A stretch of 64,000 bases of DNA. It comes from Pohlia nutans (lineage: Eukaryota; Streptophyta; Bryopsida; Bryales; Mniaceae). The stretch's first letter is position 1. Each line of letters opens with the position of its first letter. Made by a program: the position numbers and the translations under genes. Below, piece after piece: positions 28,412-42,975 of this stretch. Under the pieces are notes generated by a model, which worked only from the letters and a program-made list of their open reading frames with translations, was not told the DNA's origin and made no database searches. The DNA lies in contig CM040087.1 of assembly GCA_022496805.1 (NCBI GenBank), forward strand, positions 6,770,001 to 6,834,000, read 5' to 3'.

Positions 28412-30284
28412 GAATCTACCAGACAGGAAGATTCGTCAGGGATATGATCGGCGTGTACCTAAGTTCTCTTTGGTCCTCATCCCTGTCCTTATCACACATA
28501 ATAACATTCTATAACTTACTAGTAACTTAGAGCATCTCCAACTAGTAGTGCCATTGGTCCAAGTGTTCTTCCTATATATATATAATTTCCTTCACTTTTA
28601 AAATATATATTTTTTATTTAATTATTTATTTGAGGATTCATAAAAATCCCAAAATCTGAATTTATGGTGATTAAAAATCATTGGCTTTCACATCCTAGAT
28701 TCAAAAGTGACAAAATGACTTCTGTGCACCCCTACTTCCTGACAATACCAAGAATGACATCAAAATTTCTCATATTTCATTTTTTTCATAATTTGTTTAA
28801 TCTACGTGACCAAAATCACTCAAAAACCTATAGCTCTGACTCACACCATACGTTCAAAAGATACTAAATGACTTCAGTGCACCCCTCCTCATCCTGAGTA
28901 CCAAGAATATCAACACAATGAAGGAGATCTCAACATCACATACAAAATAAAATAAACTAACCACCTTCTTTGAGAGTAGGATAATTTCATCACATTAAAA
29001 CTTCATTTCTACAGTTTTAGTGTGATTTAATGTTCAACGAGAGTCGATGTCTTTCACAAAGTTCGTTCAAAGGTGAGGCGAAATAGTGTCCCTATAGTAC
29101 ATAGGAATTTGCCACTTGTCATTCCTACTCCCATTGAGAGTGCCATTTTCTTTACAGGTGATCAGAGTCACATGAGCCAACATCCTACGTTCATTCTAAA
29201 GTTTTCATTCATCATTACAACACTACATCTGCAAGGTTGATTTGAAGTTTTATCATTTTTACTTTTACCCTAAAAAGAATTTCACCCTAGAGGAACAACA
29301 TAAGAGAAAATATTGGATTTTTTTTAATACTTGGGAGGTACCAATTATGTATTTTTTGAATGTAACAAACCATTATAAATTAAAACTCCACTTATAAATA
29401 ATATATGTCCTTGAAAATACTTGCTAGGGTGCCAAAGCAAGAGGGATCCGGCAAGAGACATAGTAAAAGTCCATGGTGAGCAAAAATGGGCCTTGTAAGA
29501 GACACTTTGGAACCTAATAGGTATCCCAATAAAAAGGGATGAAAAGACATGATGACTCTAGGAACTGTAATGGATCATGGCTGTATTAAGAGTTCACTGC
29601 ACAAAATCTCTATAACTTCTCGAAACTAAAGTTCATTGAATTCTATAAAGAAATTTACCCACAATTGATATAATTTTGTTGTTGTCGTGCAACCGTTTCT
29701 ATTACTTGTATGAGTACATGTGAGCTTTTTTGTTTTTTACCTAGCAGGGGTAATTAGAGCTTTTTTTACATAACATCCTTAGCTAGGTTTTATAAAAAAA
29801 TGCATTTCATATACCACCTCTGAAATTGAACCATTATTTCATTTCCAAAAAAAAACCAATTTTTTTTTTAACTACACGAAAATCTTAAAAAACAAATACA
29901 TCACAAAACAATTAATTAAAAATAAGTAAGCGTAATGCCAAAAATAATAAAATATGGTAACTTTATACACACTTGTGGTATGTTGCTATAAATTTTTGAA
30001 ATTCAAATTTGACCCCCTTCTAGCATTTCCCATAAAATAGGTGCACTTTTGACAAGCGACACGCTACCAAATCCAAGTAGAAATGCTTAATTTGGATAGA
30101 AAGATTGAAATTTTGCAAACTTTATTGTCGTATACATCTTAACTCTAGAATTTTAGAAACAATGCAATTTGTTTCGTCACAAAATTCCATTACAATATTT
30201 ATTGATGATTTTCCAAAGATTGGGAAAGTGCACCAATTTGTAAACCGCGACAAAAAGCTCGGGTGACCGTAGCTTGCAACCACC

Positions 30285-30980
30285 CTGTACTACTATGTCC
30301 TCATGGGTAGTTATTAAAAAGTTTCCCTAGAAATTAGATATGGAGCATCCCAAGAGGTTTCTATCATTAAATCCTAATTAAGTGAGATGAAAGCAAATTC
30401 ATCAAGCCTTGTATAAAATGTTTGTAGTACCTTCACCATACTAATTATAGGAGTATGTATTATTATTCTCATAGGGGTGGTTATTGAGAGAATTTTACGA
30501 TGAACTAAGAAAACATTAGTATGAAACCTTAATTTAATAAAAAATAGGAAAACAAAGTCAATAGCTTTAATATAAAACGTTTTGTAGTACCTTCACTATA
30601 TGTAATTGGGAAGTATGTACTATTATACCTCTAAGGTCCAACTTCCATCGATGAAGTTTTCCACTAAACGACAAGTTTTTAGAAACTTCAAGGGACCAAT
30701 TTCCACATTTCAAGTGAGCTTTTGAGAAAGTAGTGGAGGAGAAGTTGTCATGAAGTATAGAGAGTTTTCAAGCCCTTGACTTCAAGACAACTTCCCTCTA
30801 ACCAATCAAATTTGTTAATGTTTCACCATGTCCAAATTCATGGAAGTGTACACTAAGAGTAGTTACCAAGAGGTTTTTACCATGAACTAGATACATAGAA
30901 TTCAAGAGATTTTTCAACATGAAATCCTAATGTTTTTGGAAGATGAAAGCAAAATCATTAGACCTAGTATTAACCTTCTT
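30285..30980. repeat. Diverged tandem repeats, about 165 bp unit
   Basis: Recurring blocks: GTATGTAYTATTAT followed by CTCATAGGGG.GG or CTCTAAGG, TTTGTAGTACCTTCAC, GAAATCCTAAT or AAATCCTAAT, and GATGAAAGCAAA.TCAT. Two neighbouring units (about 30285 and 30452) align end to end. A further degraded copy appears at 30840-30965. Boundaries are approximate. Confidence 0.5.
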
Positions 30981-31420
30981 TTAGCTAGCGAAGTATAGCC
31001 AAAAAGTGTAAATACTTTTAGAAAGAGCTAAAGTTGGACCCAATATTCATTCCTTTACTGCCAAAATATTCATCTATTTGAGCAAATTCTCGTTCAATTA
31101 TGATGACTTCATCTGTAATTTAGGTGAAAGTGCTACAATTTTGTTTCACTAGTGCCACCTGCCTGTTCTACTGCACCTAAGGTAGGAGGCTTTAAATCCA
31201 CCCCTTTAAGGGCTGTGGCATTATGAGGACGCAAAGAGAACTGGGCATGATTTTTCACTAAAAGAGAAATCCAAGCAAAGACCAATATACTTTGAATCAA
31301 AAAATTTGGATGATCTTAAAATTAGTTATGAATTTCTGAAGTGGAAATGACATGGGTTCTAAAGTGGTGCTCTTCACCATGGGTACATCCAAAATTCCAA
31401 AATGTTCATCCTTGGTAGAG

Positions 31421-31470
31421 TGCGGGTTAAGAACCGTGGCGGGTTAGAAGCCATGGCGGGTTTAGAGCCC
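31421..31470. repeat. Three 17-bp tandem units between short inverted ends
   Basis: Units read TGCGGGTTAAGAACCG, TGGCGGGTTAGAAGCCA and TGGCGGGTTTAGAGCCC. The block is bracketed by GGTAGAG on the left (ending 31420) and CTCTACC on the right, so the whole can fold back. Confidence 0.6.
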
Positions 31471-32501
31471 TCTACCTTAAGTACCTACCCTGTAAGTTAG
31501 TCGGGAGGTACGTACTATTATGCCAGTCGGTTATCAGGAGACCTCGGTACAGCAGTGGAGCAGAGTCACGGGGCCATCCAGGTCTTGCGTGGAAGCGTCA
31601 TCCAGTTTCAATGAGATTGGAATAACTGACTTCTGACAAGGTGGGCCGGCGGGCCTTCAGAACCGAATCCTGGTGGATGATCTAGTCGTGATAGAATTAA
31701 CGAGATCCCTCCAACTGATTCCGGCATCATTCTGCGAAATTTCCGACGGTTCATAGCAATACTGTATAATCCTTTTCAGGCATTCCTGGACTTGAGATGA
31801 CTTTTCTACGGTACTCACTTCCAGCAGCAGGGAAGGTCAGTGTTGAACTTGGGAATTCGCTTACTATTTGGAGTTTCAGTGGGCTTACAAAGCATAAATC
31901 CACTCCCTGCAGTGACAACTTGTAGTGGTGCGTTAAGCACTGTGAAGCTTGTAGATTCTTTTAAATAGGTAAAGAATCAGGGGACGTCAACACGTGACGC
32001 CTGCAATAAATGAGAAGGAGCTGGAGATTAGAGACAATGAATCCTGGAGATTGACATGTAGCAGAGCTTATGAATGGTAACGCACATTGAACAATGTAAA
32101 ATTCTCGTGGTCATGGACTGATTGATTAACTACAGAATAAAAACCACGATATTTTCTAGTGTTCTATAGAAACGATGCAGATTCCAGCAACTTCACAACA
32201 GACTCACTTACACGGCAATTACAGTAACCACGTAAATTCTCACACGACCGACTTTTACACAATGAGGGAGCAGAATCAGCATCCCGAGTATATCTAAACC
32301 CTAGCTAACCAAATGACATCCCGTGGCTGGATGATGTAGTTTCTCATCTAACTGAACTGAACCTCCGAATGAATGCAATATGACAGAAACAGTTGTCTTC
32401 ATCTAGCAGAGTTCATTCGTACTCCAACAAGTTAGGCAACCGTATGCTGAGATTTGCTTCCGTGAGACGAATGAAGCTTGAAAGGATTGTTTCTTCGAGA
32501 A

Positions 32502-35500
32502 TTAGCACTTATTCCTACGCCGTACACGAAGGAACCCGAACTGACCTGCTCCCATAGACGACCCTTCAAAAATGTATGGGTGGTGTCCTGTCGCAGCTTT
32601 GTAGCTTTCTTGGATCTGCAGGACCAACGGTGTATTAATACCTCAGTGAAACTATGACTTGGGAAGCGAGAATTAGAACACCATAATGATCGACAGGCAG
32701 AGCAAGAGCAAACATAAGACTCATTGTTCACAAGAGCACGAGGTCTGCTAAAAATTGAATATTGCAAAGTTTATCTGAAGAACAAAGATTCAAAAACCTG
32801 CGACGATTCCAAAAATTTTATCATGGGTAGATTGAGCCCTAAGTTCATTTATAGCAGATACTGGTTATGCACCTTCAAAATTTCGTCGCTGCTCCGAACA
32901 CCCGCACGTCCAAACACACATACAGTCCCTCCACATCCGCCACCAGTGATTTTTGCCCCAAAGAGTGTCGCACCATCTCGCTGAGCTCTCAGTTTTGTTT
33001 GTTTTACAAGTGCTACAAGACGATTAGTGCCTTCGGAACCCAGCCCACACTTCGAGTAGCTGTGATGTGACTGCAATAACCCAGGGAAAATGTCCAAATT
33101 TAAGTAATCCATGGAGAATCATAGTGTGGCACTCAAAGAGAACACGGTTCATTTTAGCCCAAAATCATGGCACTCCAAGTCTATACACATATTCAAGGAA
33201 TAATATATGTGCCCAAAACAAACAATTAGAGAGGTAAACCTGAAACATCAGCTCTCCTAGAGCCTCCAGTTGAGCATCACTGTCTGCTGCTGTTAGGCCC
33301 ACAGCAAAAGACTGCACTAACAGTAATTTCAAGTCAATACAAAACCTTGAGAAAATTCAGGATCATGTGCAGACAAAGCGTAAAATTTACAATACAAAGT
33401 ACCATTTCAAGAAATCATGAACAGAATGCAAGTACTCAGAGAAAAATCACAAGTAGAGAGTTCATGTATAACAAGGTTTGATTATGCACCTTCACTCTAA
33501 AGTCTTCATAAACTGGATGAGCTGTAGGAGCTTTGACAGCATACGTTTGCCCAGGATCCACCCTTGTGACGGGATCGTTGTGACTGCCAAAGGTGTTCAA
33601 AAAGGTGTCTCCTTTCATGTTCACTGGGAGTTCATCTGCATATTCTCCTTCCAACCTGCCAAACAGTTATAGATTACGGCTTCATGAAGAAACTACTGTC
33701 AATAATCCAAAGTCAGGCATAAAGTTCAACTCTTTCGACTGAAAAGATTCTGAGAAGACAAACAATTCTGAAACAAGAGTAAAATGAAACCAACCATATC
33801 ATCGCCCTGAAAGTTACAAACAGATTGTTAGTTGTGAGCAGGAGAAGGCCGAGAAAATGTCAAAAACCATAATTATTGGAGATCGAATGTACATCATATG
33901 AAATCCTCAATTGAAAACAGTTGTGAACACTGGCAATTTAAAATACTCCTGTACCTGTGAGGAGGAATATTGCATAGATATTGCTCATTAGCATCTGCCT
34001 GTGACAAGGCGTATTCAGGGACCTCGACTTCTTCAGCTGCTGTGGCTAATGCTTTTAGGCCTTCACATTCCTTAGCAGCAGTGGACTGAATGATGCGGCG
34101 ACCCATGAATGCTCCTATTCGCACTGACCCATAATCTGCACCACCAACACTGAACGCCCAAACAATTTCGTTATACTCCCTGCTATTGAATAGCAAGCCC
34201 CTTAGGAAAATAATGACAACCAACCACAAGGAAAAGGTGTTTTTTCCAGCCCTATGCAAACCTGTGGCGAATGCCGGAATCAATGCCCCAGAATTGTACA
34301 TGCAATGGAATGTTTACATGTTCCTTCACTTCTGCTGGCTGCAACCACAGCAAGACACGATGGAGGGTGAGTCGTGCTTTCAAGGTTACGCTTCTCATAT
34401 ATGTTGCTGCGAATTGTATGTACATACACTATGTTGATCGAAGCCATCGATTGCAACTATTCCATCATTGATCCTGGTGGACGGTGGACAAACCTGGCAC
34501 ACCATAGCCAATAGCTTGTTGGCTTCTCCACAAGCTGATGCCATTTGATCCATTACTCCACATGGAGCTCCCACTACATGATTTTCAACCTGTTTTCAGC
34601 CATTCAGAACTTCATGAGCATTCACGATCAGCACAGAATTGTATAACGAGATTTTGCGGCAATACGAACATTAGAACTAAGTTCTAAAGTTTTGCATGCA
34701 ATTTGTTGAGGCAATAAAACACCGAGAGTTTTTCCCAATTACTCTTTGACTTTTCAATAATATATAGAAGCTGGCCACTACATGCATTTAGACGAAGAAG
34801 AGACTCGTCACAAGCATGAGGATGATGACCTTCTGGCAAAGAATGGCAAGATCTCTTGGAGCTATCTTCAATCCTGCACATCCGTAACTGATTTAAAGTT
34901 GAAAATTTATAAAAGTGGACTTTCATCATATGGTCCTAGTAATATATCAGGGACATCTCGAAATAAGGCATTCGAGAGAGCAAAAACAAAGAAATGAACT
35001 TCTACACATTTGTCTTCTATGTTTTATGCCAGTGTGGTCCGGCAAATAACTTACCGTAAGCAGCAGCAATCGCACTCATAGTGGCTACTTCAAGTGCCGC
35101 TGATGAGGACACACCCTTTCCTTCGGGTACATCGGAAGACACCTGGACATCCCCAGATCATACTTTTTCAGTTCAGCGTAAGGGTGGTGAAAACATAATT
35201 TCAAAGAATCTCATGAAGTATGATGACAAATAAGACGCCAGCTACTACTAAATCCAGATGCTGTCGAAAATATTCAATGACAAGCTTGAGCGCTGTAATG
35301 TAAGCAAGGTGTAAGCAATACAAGTATGCTAATGCTGTCGAGAAAGCGTGTGCCAAGCTCACGCATCAGAACCAAAAGAGTTCCTGCCACGTATGCAGCC
35401 CACCTACCCAAGTACCAAGTGTGTAAGGAAACAAGATTCACACAATTCGACAAATAAGAATCCAAATTCTTGTGAAGACAAGAACATAAACATGACGAGG

Positions 35501-38500
35501 AAAAGAAGTTCGTCTACATGTTGACTGTATATCACCCATCTAACTTAATGAACAGTTCCCAATGGCAACAAGTTCGTATCAGGAGCAATAAAGCCAGCTT
35601 ACTGGCGACCAGGACTCAGCATGGTAATTCTAAAATCAAATCATGTCTCAATCAATCAATGAATTATATTCAGGAAGATTATTTGTTTGTCGCATTGGGA
35701 TCTCCTGGACCGCGAGGCCAACGAGGATGTGTAAGGTACCTGGAAAGCTTTTGACGAGGAGGGCTGCGAAGATATTAAATTTCAAATCATTATTGTTATG
35801 AACAATATAGAAAATATTAACATTGCCAAAAAAATCATATGCGGAGTGGCCATTATAATGTGCTCTTGAAAGCGGAAAGTGTTTAGCAACATACTTTTGA
35901 GAGGAATCTTGCTCAAAATGCTGGCGTGCAGCTTCGTAAGATATGGGGTCCCCATTCGAGTCGACAAAGTCAGACAAATCCATATCAAAAGTGGGAGCCC
36001 GGTTGTCCTTCTCAGACCCATATGACACCTGCAACAAATGAGTCCACAAAAGGGAGGTTTTGAAGTATGAAACGTGTTCTTGAGTGGCCGACTACACATG
36101 TCAACTACCTAAAACTCAATAATTACATGAAGCAGTGGATAGCCACTTACAATGCAAAGTACAGGCTTTGCAGCTGCACCTTGGGCTGACAGTCGTGCCT
36201 CAGTATGCTTCCACAATCTTTGCTGTGTAGGAGGACTTCTCTGAACAGCTACATGGCATGCTTCTTTTATTGGCATCTACAAGATAACACCATCCATAGT
36301 CAGCTACAATTAGCTCTAAGTTGCCAATGCTTGAAGAAATCATGCCTCAGTATGTCACATAGATAGAGTACCGGTATATCAGCTAGATGTAATACTTGAA
36401 CAAGTAACGAGAAGACATACTTCTACAAGAAAGATATGCTCATATACATCATTTTCAGTTAAAAATTGTCACATTGATCAATAAATAGGAAAGGTAAGTG
36501 AAGTGGCGAGGATGGACGTGGAAAGATGTTTAGTCAAAGAGCAGAAAATTTACCTGTAGAACTAAGCTACCTGAGTAATCTGCAATTCCTCCCATGACGT
36601 CCAGACGCCCAGGAGCTCTAGCAACGAATAAATCATCCTGCATGGCAGACTACTGTCAGCACTTTCGACAGCATCCTTACTATACTCACTCCACCACAAC
36701 TTACAAGAATCTTGCTGTCTCAACGCTAAATCAAAGCTCACAGTTTCATTTTCCACTATGAATCATGTGTACCGAAACTTTCTTGGCAACATATGATGAT
36801 TATTCATATTCTCGCTTCAAACTCACCTTGACCTTAACGACAACAATCATGCATCCTTGGGAAAATACGGGATGAAACACAGAGGTGAGAAAATACCTCC
36901 CAACGAAATAGGCCTCCTGCAGCCAAACGCTCCCGTTGTTGAGGCCCTTCAGCAAGATCAGCTACCTCATCTAGCCGTGCCAATGTGCGAAGAAATTGCG
37001 CTGTGTCCGCAAGTCCGTGCAGATCTCCCTCGAGGAATTCAAAATCATCTGATCGTCTGCATGAACCCAAGTAGCTGTAAGTACAAAGATTTGTTTTGTG
37101 AAGGTCATCCAGGTTAAAACCGCTATGTAAAATGCACAAAACCAACGATACTCTCACGACATAATTTTGTGGGTGTATTCACGCATCCCTGATACACTTA
37201 CAAATCATGAAGAGGAGCACCCTGAATATTGAAAGTCTTGCAATCGATGGAATTTCTGGCTGGTGAAAGACCCAGCCTTGTCTCACTCTGACCATACCAA
37301 TCTGGTATATCAACTTCCCGCCCAGGAGGCCGATGGAGCTGAAATCCAAAGACAATCGCATCCCTCAAGCGTCGAGCTCCACTTTGCTGCACCAATTCGT
37401 TTCAAATGTCAAGTTAAGGTCGAGTCAAATCTTGGTTCACTTGGTGTGGTGTTACTCGAAAAAATTATTGTCAAAATTTAACTCAGAAACTACTCTTGAC
37501 CACAATTAGAACCATTAATTTGACTAAAATAATCAGAAAATAATCAAGAGATTAAGTAGCAATCTTAGGTATGACATGAGCATAGCATATCGAATAATTG
37601 TCAAATACGAGGAGCTAACCGGTATGATAGTATTTGCTTTTCCTCGTGCGGCATCCTCCAGATGTTTTGCTGCAATCTGATCCATTAGAATGTGTGTCAG
37701 CATACTCTAAGGTCTAGAGATTGTAAATTACAAGCACATGATTTGCTTTAAAATGCCTGTACCTTTCCTCCATTAAGAGGCTCATCGAAGCACGGCTTAA
37801 TGATCAGTGCACGCTCAAGATATGATTCCCAACGTCCACTCGTAAAATCCCGTCTATTCATCTCCAAACCTCCGCTATACAACTGCATAAAACAAAAAAA
37901 TTAAGTCAGGACCACCTATAAATCTTTCTCAATATGACGCATATCAAAACTGAGCCATCAAAGCATTGTCATTAGCATTCACAGGAACCGCCGATAAAAA
38001 AAAATTCTACATTGTTCCATCTTTAAAGGCTCCCATGGAAGTAGAGGTACCTCAAGTAACTTTCTTAAAAATGGCTCTTCATTGAAATGATCCCGCCGAA
38101 CAAACACAAGAGGTGTCTTGCTAGCCAACGTCTCACTAACGGTTCCATAACCAATCTTTCCTGCAACAATTATAGTTCTGAGTTTCCACTTAGCAAGAAA
38201 ACCTGTACAAAACCTTCAACTAGCAAAATGAGACACGAAGCATAAGCGACTCCAGAAGCTTAAAACCGACATTTTATTTCCAGTAGAAAAGCGTACCAAG
38301 CATGCAGTCACTGGCTGCAATAAGATCTGGGACATAAACATCACGATCCATGCGCCTGAAGTTGGAGCCCAGCTCTTGTTCAGCCGGTGCACCACAGACC
38401 TTCCTTCCAAAAAACATTAAGGACAATGTCACATTATTTAATCCTTTCCATTGCCATGGTCAACCACTTCATTACGAATGTTAAGTGTTTCTGGAACTAT

Positions 38501-40021
38501 AATATCTGATAAATAGAAGTTCTGATATGAGGCATTTGTTGCATTTTGGTGCATCTGATGGATTAGTTGATATACGGCCTAACTGCATCGTAGGTGGAAA
38601 ATTGGTATACCCAACACAACCAGCCTGGTGGCAGGTACTCGTCTTTGAGGGACCACCTTGCATCCTGTTCCCATCCATGTGCAGAATCAAATGTAATAAA
38701 AATAGAATTAGCCAGCTTCCACGTTTCATTTGACTCTTCAAACACTCCTTTCATGCAGAAAACCGGAGACGACTGATGCATGCAGAAGTTAAGAAGCCCC
38801 AACGCTAGCCAATTTGATATGGAACAACATTCTTTCAGATGTGCATTAGGAGGTAGTCATTAGACTGGTTAAGGAGACTACCTGACCACCAAAGTTAAAT
38901 AGAAGCACCTTCACATCTTCGCCAACCCCCAAGTCTTTCCGCACCTGTCCCAAAAGCAGACTACGGTAGTTATTTACTTAATTATTTCGGGTCAACACAA
39001 ATCTAAAATTAGAGCACCTGACTCACGGTCTCCCTCATGTGAATGGAAAATTTCCAAAAAGGATAACTGGAATCGTTAACAGTTTAAAGAAGAGAAATAC
39101 ATTACCTGTTTTCGACTTCGACGTACATCACGAACAACTAGGGGCACATCAATCACGTCTTGAAATGCTGGCACTGCATCATTCTCAATTTCATAGTCAC
39201 GTGAAATAAATCTTGCATGACTTCAACAATGTAAATATTGATTAATCAATCCTGCATGTGAACTATCTCCAATTCTCCATCTCTGTAGATCAAGTCCATA
39301 AATCTTACTCGGACAATAGCCAGGTAGACGAATCACAAAGAGTGCATGTGAATAGTCCTCAGCAATCTGCAATGAATAAGAAGACAGGTTACCAGCTGCT
39401 GTATGAATCCGCACAAGGACACTAGTCATACCTGGATTGAATCAGGTGAGACATACTAATTTTAAGAGATAGATTATACAATAGAGCCACTTAAGACCTT
39501 CAGGTAAGGCAGATCTGTACTCAAGGAATATGTTTCTTTTTTATATAAAGAAAAAGCAACAGTCCAAAAACATTTTCATGTTTCAACGAACGATTTTCTT
39601 TTGTTAAGGACAGAAGGCTTCAAACCTGCCAAACAATAGACTGATGATGCTTTCCAGCCACAGTGACATACTCTGAGTAGATGACGTCCCAGCTGTTTCC
39701 ATTCCCATGTCATTAGGTGGTAAAGAAATACAACTTTGTCAAGATCATATCCAATCTGCACTTCTTGAAGAATCTACTTACCCCGAACTAAAAAGAATGG
39801 TGCACTGTTGTCCCTTACCTTATAACCAAGGCTTAAACTATCATAATTCCACATGGCAGAGCTGATGAAGCAGGAGCAGAACTGAGGAACAACGAGATAT
39901 AAGTATACCTGAAGTTGGTAACACAGACAGATGGAATGCCCGCCTGGGCTGCTGCTTTACATGCAATTGGAACGATATCTGTCGCCTGATCGTGCAAAAA
40001 ACATACATTATCGAATAGAAA

Positions 40022-40077
<56 letters not shown>

Positions 40078-41458
40078 CTAATCAAACGCCAGAGCCCATG
40101 CATACTTAGTTCGCTATAATATGCGCAGAATGCATCACCTTCTGCTCGCATTGTGACAGTATAACTCAACAACCAGCTACATTTGTGTCGAGCATAACCA
40201 CTTACCACAAGGTTGGCTCTAATTGATTTTAGCCACTCCACTTCATCAGCCAACAAAGTATCCCGTTTAAGCACTGCAGTTCGAGAATACTACCCGCACA
40301 TCACCACAATTCGACGGAGTGTCAGAAACTTGAACGAATACAGCAATCCAAGTAAATAAATCTTAAGATAAACGTTTATTTATCTACAAGTTTAAATTCA
40401 CAACATGTCACACTTAATGAATCTCAGTGAAGAGTGATGAGCAAAGATTGACAGGATTCAAGAAAGAAAGAAACGGTCTATGACGCCATAGAGAGAACAC
40501 AGTAAGAGATTAAAATAGAGCTAAATCAAATCACATCAACGAAGTTTCTTCATAAATAAATTGTTGCATCAAGTAGCATTGTCTCTCTCCTTTCGCTCAC
40601 AGATCATAACAGTGATTTTAATAGCGTTACGAAAAACCGGAATCTCCATTATTTCATTGCGATTATATTGCCTTAGTCTGTTCTTCAGCTGTAAATACAC
40701 GTGAAAAGATTTAAAAACGAAACTAACCGGTCAAATTATTACTCAACTAAAAATTATTCTGCCGTTTTCACGATTTTAGTCCATTTTCCCGTAACACTGG
40801 ATTATAAGATCCAAATTCAAACCTGCTCAAGTGAGCCTTGACAATCCACTGTCAGAGCATCCGACTGCACTGCTCCACAATCCAGCAACATCTGCATGCA
40901 ATCAATCACTCGAGAAAATTCAAATGGATCCACTAATAGCTACAGTCTAAACATATAATCGTCGTCAATTGGTTAACAAAAACAGAGGAATCAAAAGCAC
41001 TGTACATGTCGAATGTGAAGCTTGGGAGACGGAATATCTCGCTTGAAAACAAATTCCGGAGCAGCCGTGACAATGTGAACCTCGTGCCCCGCCAGACACA
41101 GATGACGCGTCACCTGCCAATCGCAGCTCGCATTTTATCAAACAATCACTCCGTATCCTCTAGAATTCCAACCAGAATTCTTTTATAAAAAACAATCGCA
41201 ACTCGCATTTCATCAAAAAATCACTCCGCATCCTCTAGAATTCCATCCAGAATTATTTTATAAAAAACAATCGCAACTCGCATTTCATCAAACAATCACT
41301 CCGCATCCTCTAAAATTCCAACCAGAATATATTCAGAAAAAAAAAACAAGAAAACAAGAATGGCGAATTGGCTGGCGCACCTCCACGACGCGCGTTGCGT
41401 GCCCGTAGCCATGGCCAGTGACATAATAAGCAAACACCAATGGCTCGGGTGACTCCAT
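32502..41458 (-). CDS. ARA1: L-arabinokinase (GHMP kinase with N-terminal glycosyltransferase-like domain)
   Basis: Twenty-nine exons, 978 aa. In coding order: 41458-41381, 41113-41006, 40891-40823, 40289-40206, 39985-39909, 39692-39626, 39366-39309, 39173-39106, 38944-38882, 38664-38611, 38399-38297, 38160-38051, 37882-37763, 37676-37620, 37386-37202, 37056-36897, 36637-36554, 36276-36151, 36028-35895, 35403-35322, 35142-35055, 34873-34830, 34589-34494, 34338-34262, 34149-33955, 33655-33490, 33311-33240, 33070-32873 and 32615-32502. The enzyme phosphorylates L-arabinose at C1 with ATP, salvaging wall-derived arabinose for UDP-arabinose, probably in the cytosol. The N-terminal half is a UDP-glycosyltransferase-like fold (GHGYGHATR near residue 18). 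The kinase half shows the sugar-binding signature [18 protein letters not shown] at 492-509, the ATP loop [14 protein letters not shown] from 635, and the [12 protein letters not shown] motif at 915-926. The length is slightly under the roughly 1040 aa of Arabidopsis ARA1. No frameshift is seen. Confidence 0.95.
40024..40075. repeat. (AT)n microsatellite in an L-arabinokinase intron
   Basis: About 25 uninterrupted AT dinucleotides lie in the intron between the exons 40289-40206 and 39985-39909. This is likely length-polymorphic and prone to assembly or read slippage. Confidence 0.95.
41119..41330. repeat. 75-bp unit repeated 2.8 times in intron 1 of L-arabinokinase
   Basis: Units start at 41119, 41194 and 41269 with AATCGCARCTCGCATTT. 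All carry AATCACTCCGYATCCTCTA and AATTCCA.CCAGAAT. On the coding (minus) strand, the first unit ends in the actual 3' splice region (GCGATTGGCAG). In the other two units the corresponding position reads GCGATTGTTTT, without an AG. Confidence 0.9.
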
Positions 41459-42789
41459 CGCCAATGCTTGCTTGCTGCTGCAACTCCTCCCCTAGCTCGA
41501 TCGCACAAAGCGTTCAATGCATCGATCGGAAACCCTAGGAGAACAGAAAAGATTGAATCCGACTTTAGTTTACGTGCTTCCTGCAACCGATCACCAGGTT
41601 TACGGATTGTTGCATCTGGATCTGCACAGAAGTCCTTCACATTGCCGGCAGTATGTTCAAAGAAAAAGTTGACATAGCTGCCATCACAATGACGATGAAG
41701 AGGTCGACACTTCTTTGTCACAATCAATGGCCCCTTAATCCGTGAAAGACCAGGATCATCCTTTAGATTTTATCACTTTCTTGTGATGCTTTTAAGAAGA
41801 TAGTTGTATCTCTTTATTGGTGCTCATGTGGAAAGTTCACTTTTGAAGATTAAAGGATTTAGTCATGAGATTATATATCAATTTTTAGAATAATCTGATG
41901 TATATATTACAATATTATAAGGTTTGATCATGAAAATCAACAAGTCGTTCACTTGAAACATTCTCATAAATTCTGTAATCATTATTATAATTTGAAATTT
42001 CAAGAACACATAAAGATGTACAGTATTTAGGCGCTCACAAAAAATGAAGTTTTAAAACTCAATACACCGACGACAATGATTGATTCTTAAAAATTAATGT
42101 TCAAGTGAAGTGACTTGTTAATGACTCGTTGAGATTATGTTTGTGATCATTATTAATTGTTACATTGCATAAAATGTGTAAAGATTTGCAAATTATTTTT
42201 GGAATATTCCAAATATTCCAAAATGATATAAAATATGTAAAATATGTAAAATATTTTTAACGATTCTATTTTAAATATACTTGAATATATTTTGTAATTA
42301 TTATATAGTGTTAATGATGTAGTAATGGCACATGTTTTACATATTGTACACTTTGTTTTTTGAACAAATGTGACGCCCTAGTGTTTTGGCCCAGTGTGAA
42401 AATGCCTTTTTAGTCTTTACTGAATAGGTAGATCAATATAATTGCAAATCTTGAAGGATTTTTATGTTCTCGTAACAAACATTTACAATCATATTGTTAA
42501 TTTATGAAATTCAAATAAATTTTTTAAGTAATAAAACTATGCTTGGACACAATGCGTTGACTTGGTCCTTTTGGAATTAAGAGAGAACAAGAGAAATCAT
42601 ATAAATATATAGATATATATAGATATATAATTTAAAAAAAATTAAATCTCAATTTAATTCAACTTTTAATGATACAAACCAAGTAAAAGGAATGAACATG
42701 CAGATGTGGCGTTTATCCCCTGAAAGTTCAAGGACTTATGGTTGTAAACTGACAAATTCAATCACTCATATTGATGAAAAATATAGTTA

Positions 42790-42975
42790 AAATGTCACCA
42801 AATTTTACATCACCAGAATCAGTGAATTACATTACCTATGTTTATCAAAAAAATGGATTTTTTTCCTCGGTGCGAGTGTAGTGGCCACAATAGGAATGAA
42901 GAAAAAATAGAAGAAAATTTGAAAAAAAAAAAGTTCACATAGGACCTACTCAAAATTACTTTAAAAAATAAATGG
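42790..42975 (+). repeat. Diverged copy of the repeat family seen in the TMEM65-like gene introns
   Basis: Blocks ATCACCAGAATCAGTGAA, GAAAATTTGAA then AAAAAGTTCACATAGGACCTACTCAAA and CTTTAAAAAAT.AATGG match the internal sequence of the elements at 56600-56842 (inverted) and 58616-58853. The ends are degraded here. Confidence 0.55.

Larger units (their letters stand above)
28412..32501. other. Repeat-rich intergenic region between FGAM synthase and L-arabinokinase
   Basis: Four kilobases with no supported gene. Contents: a lone MITE-like end GAGCATCTCCAA near 28529, a dispersed-repeat fragment near 29060-29150 shared with about 43205-43320, diverged tandem units at 30285-30980, and a 17-bp triplet repeat at 31421-31470. 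The part nearest 32501 is the probable 3' UTR of the arabinokinase gene. Confidence 0.6.

Noticed and set aside
40008..40119. Ile/Tyr-rich frames around 40020
   Set aside because: They translate the (AT)n microsatellite.
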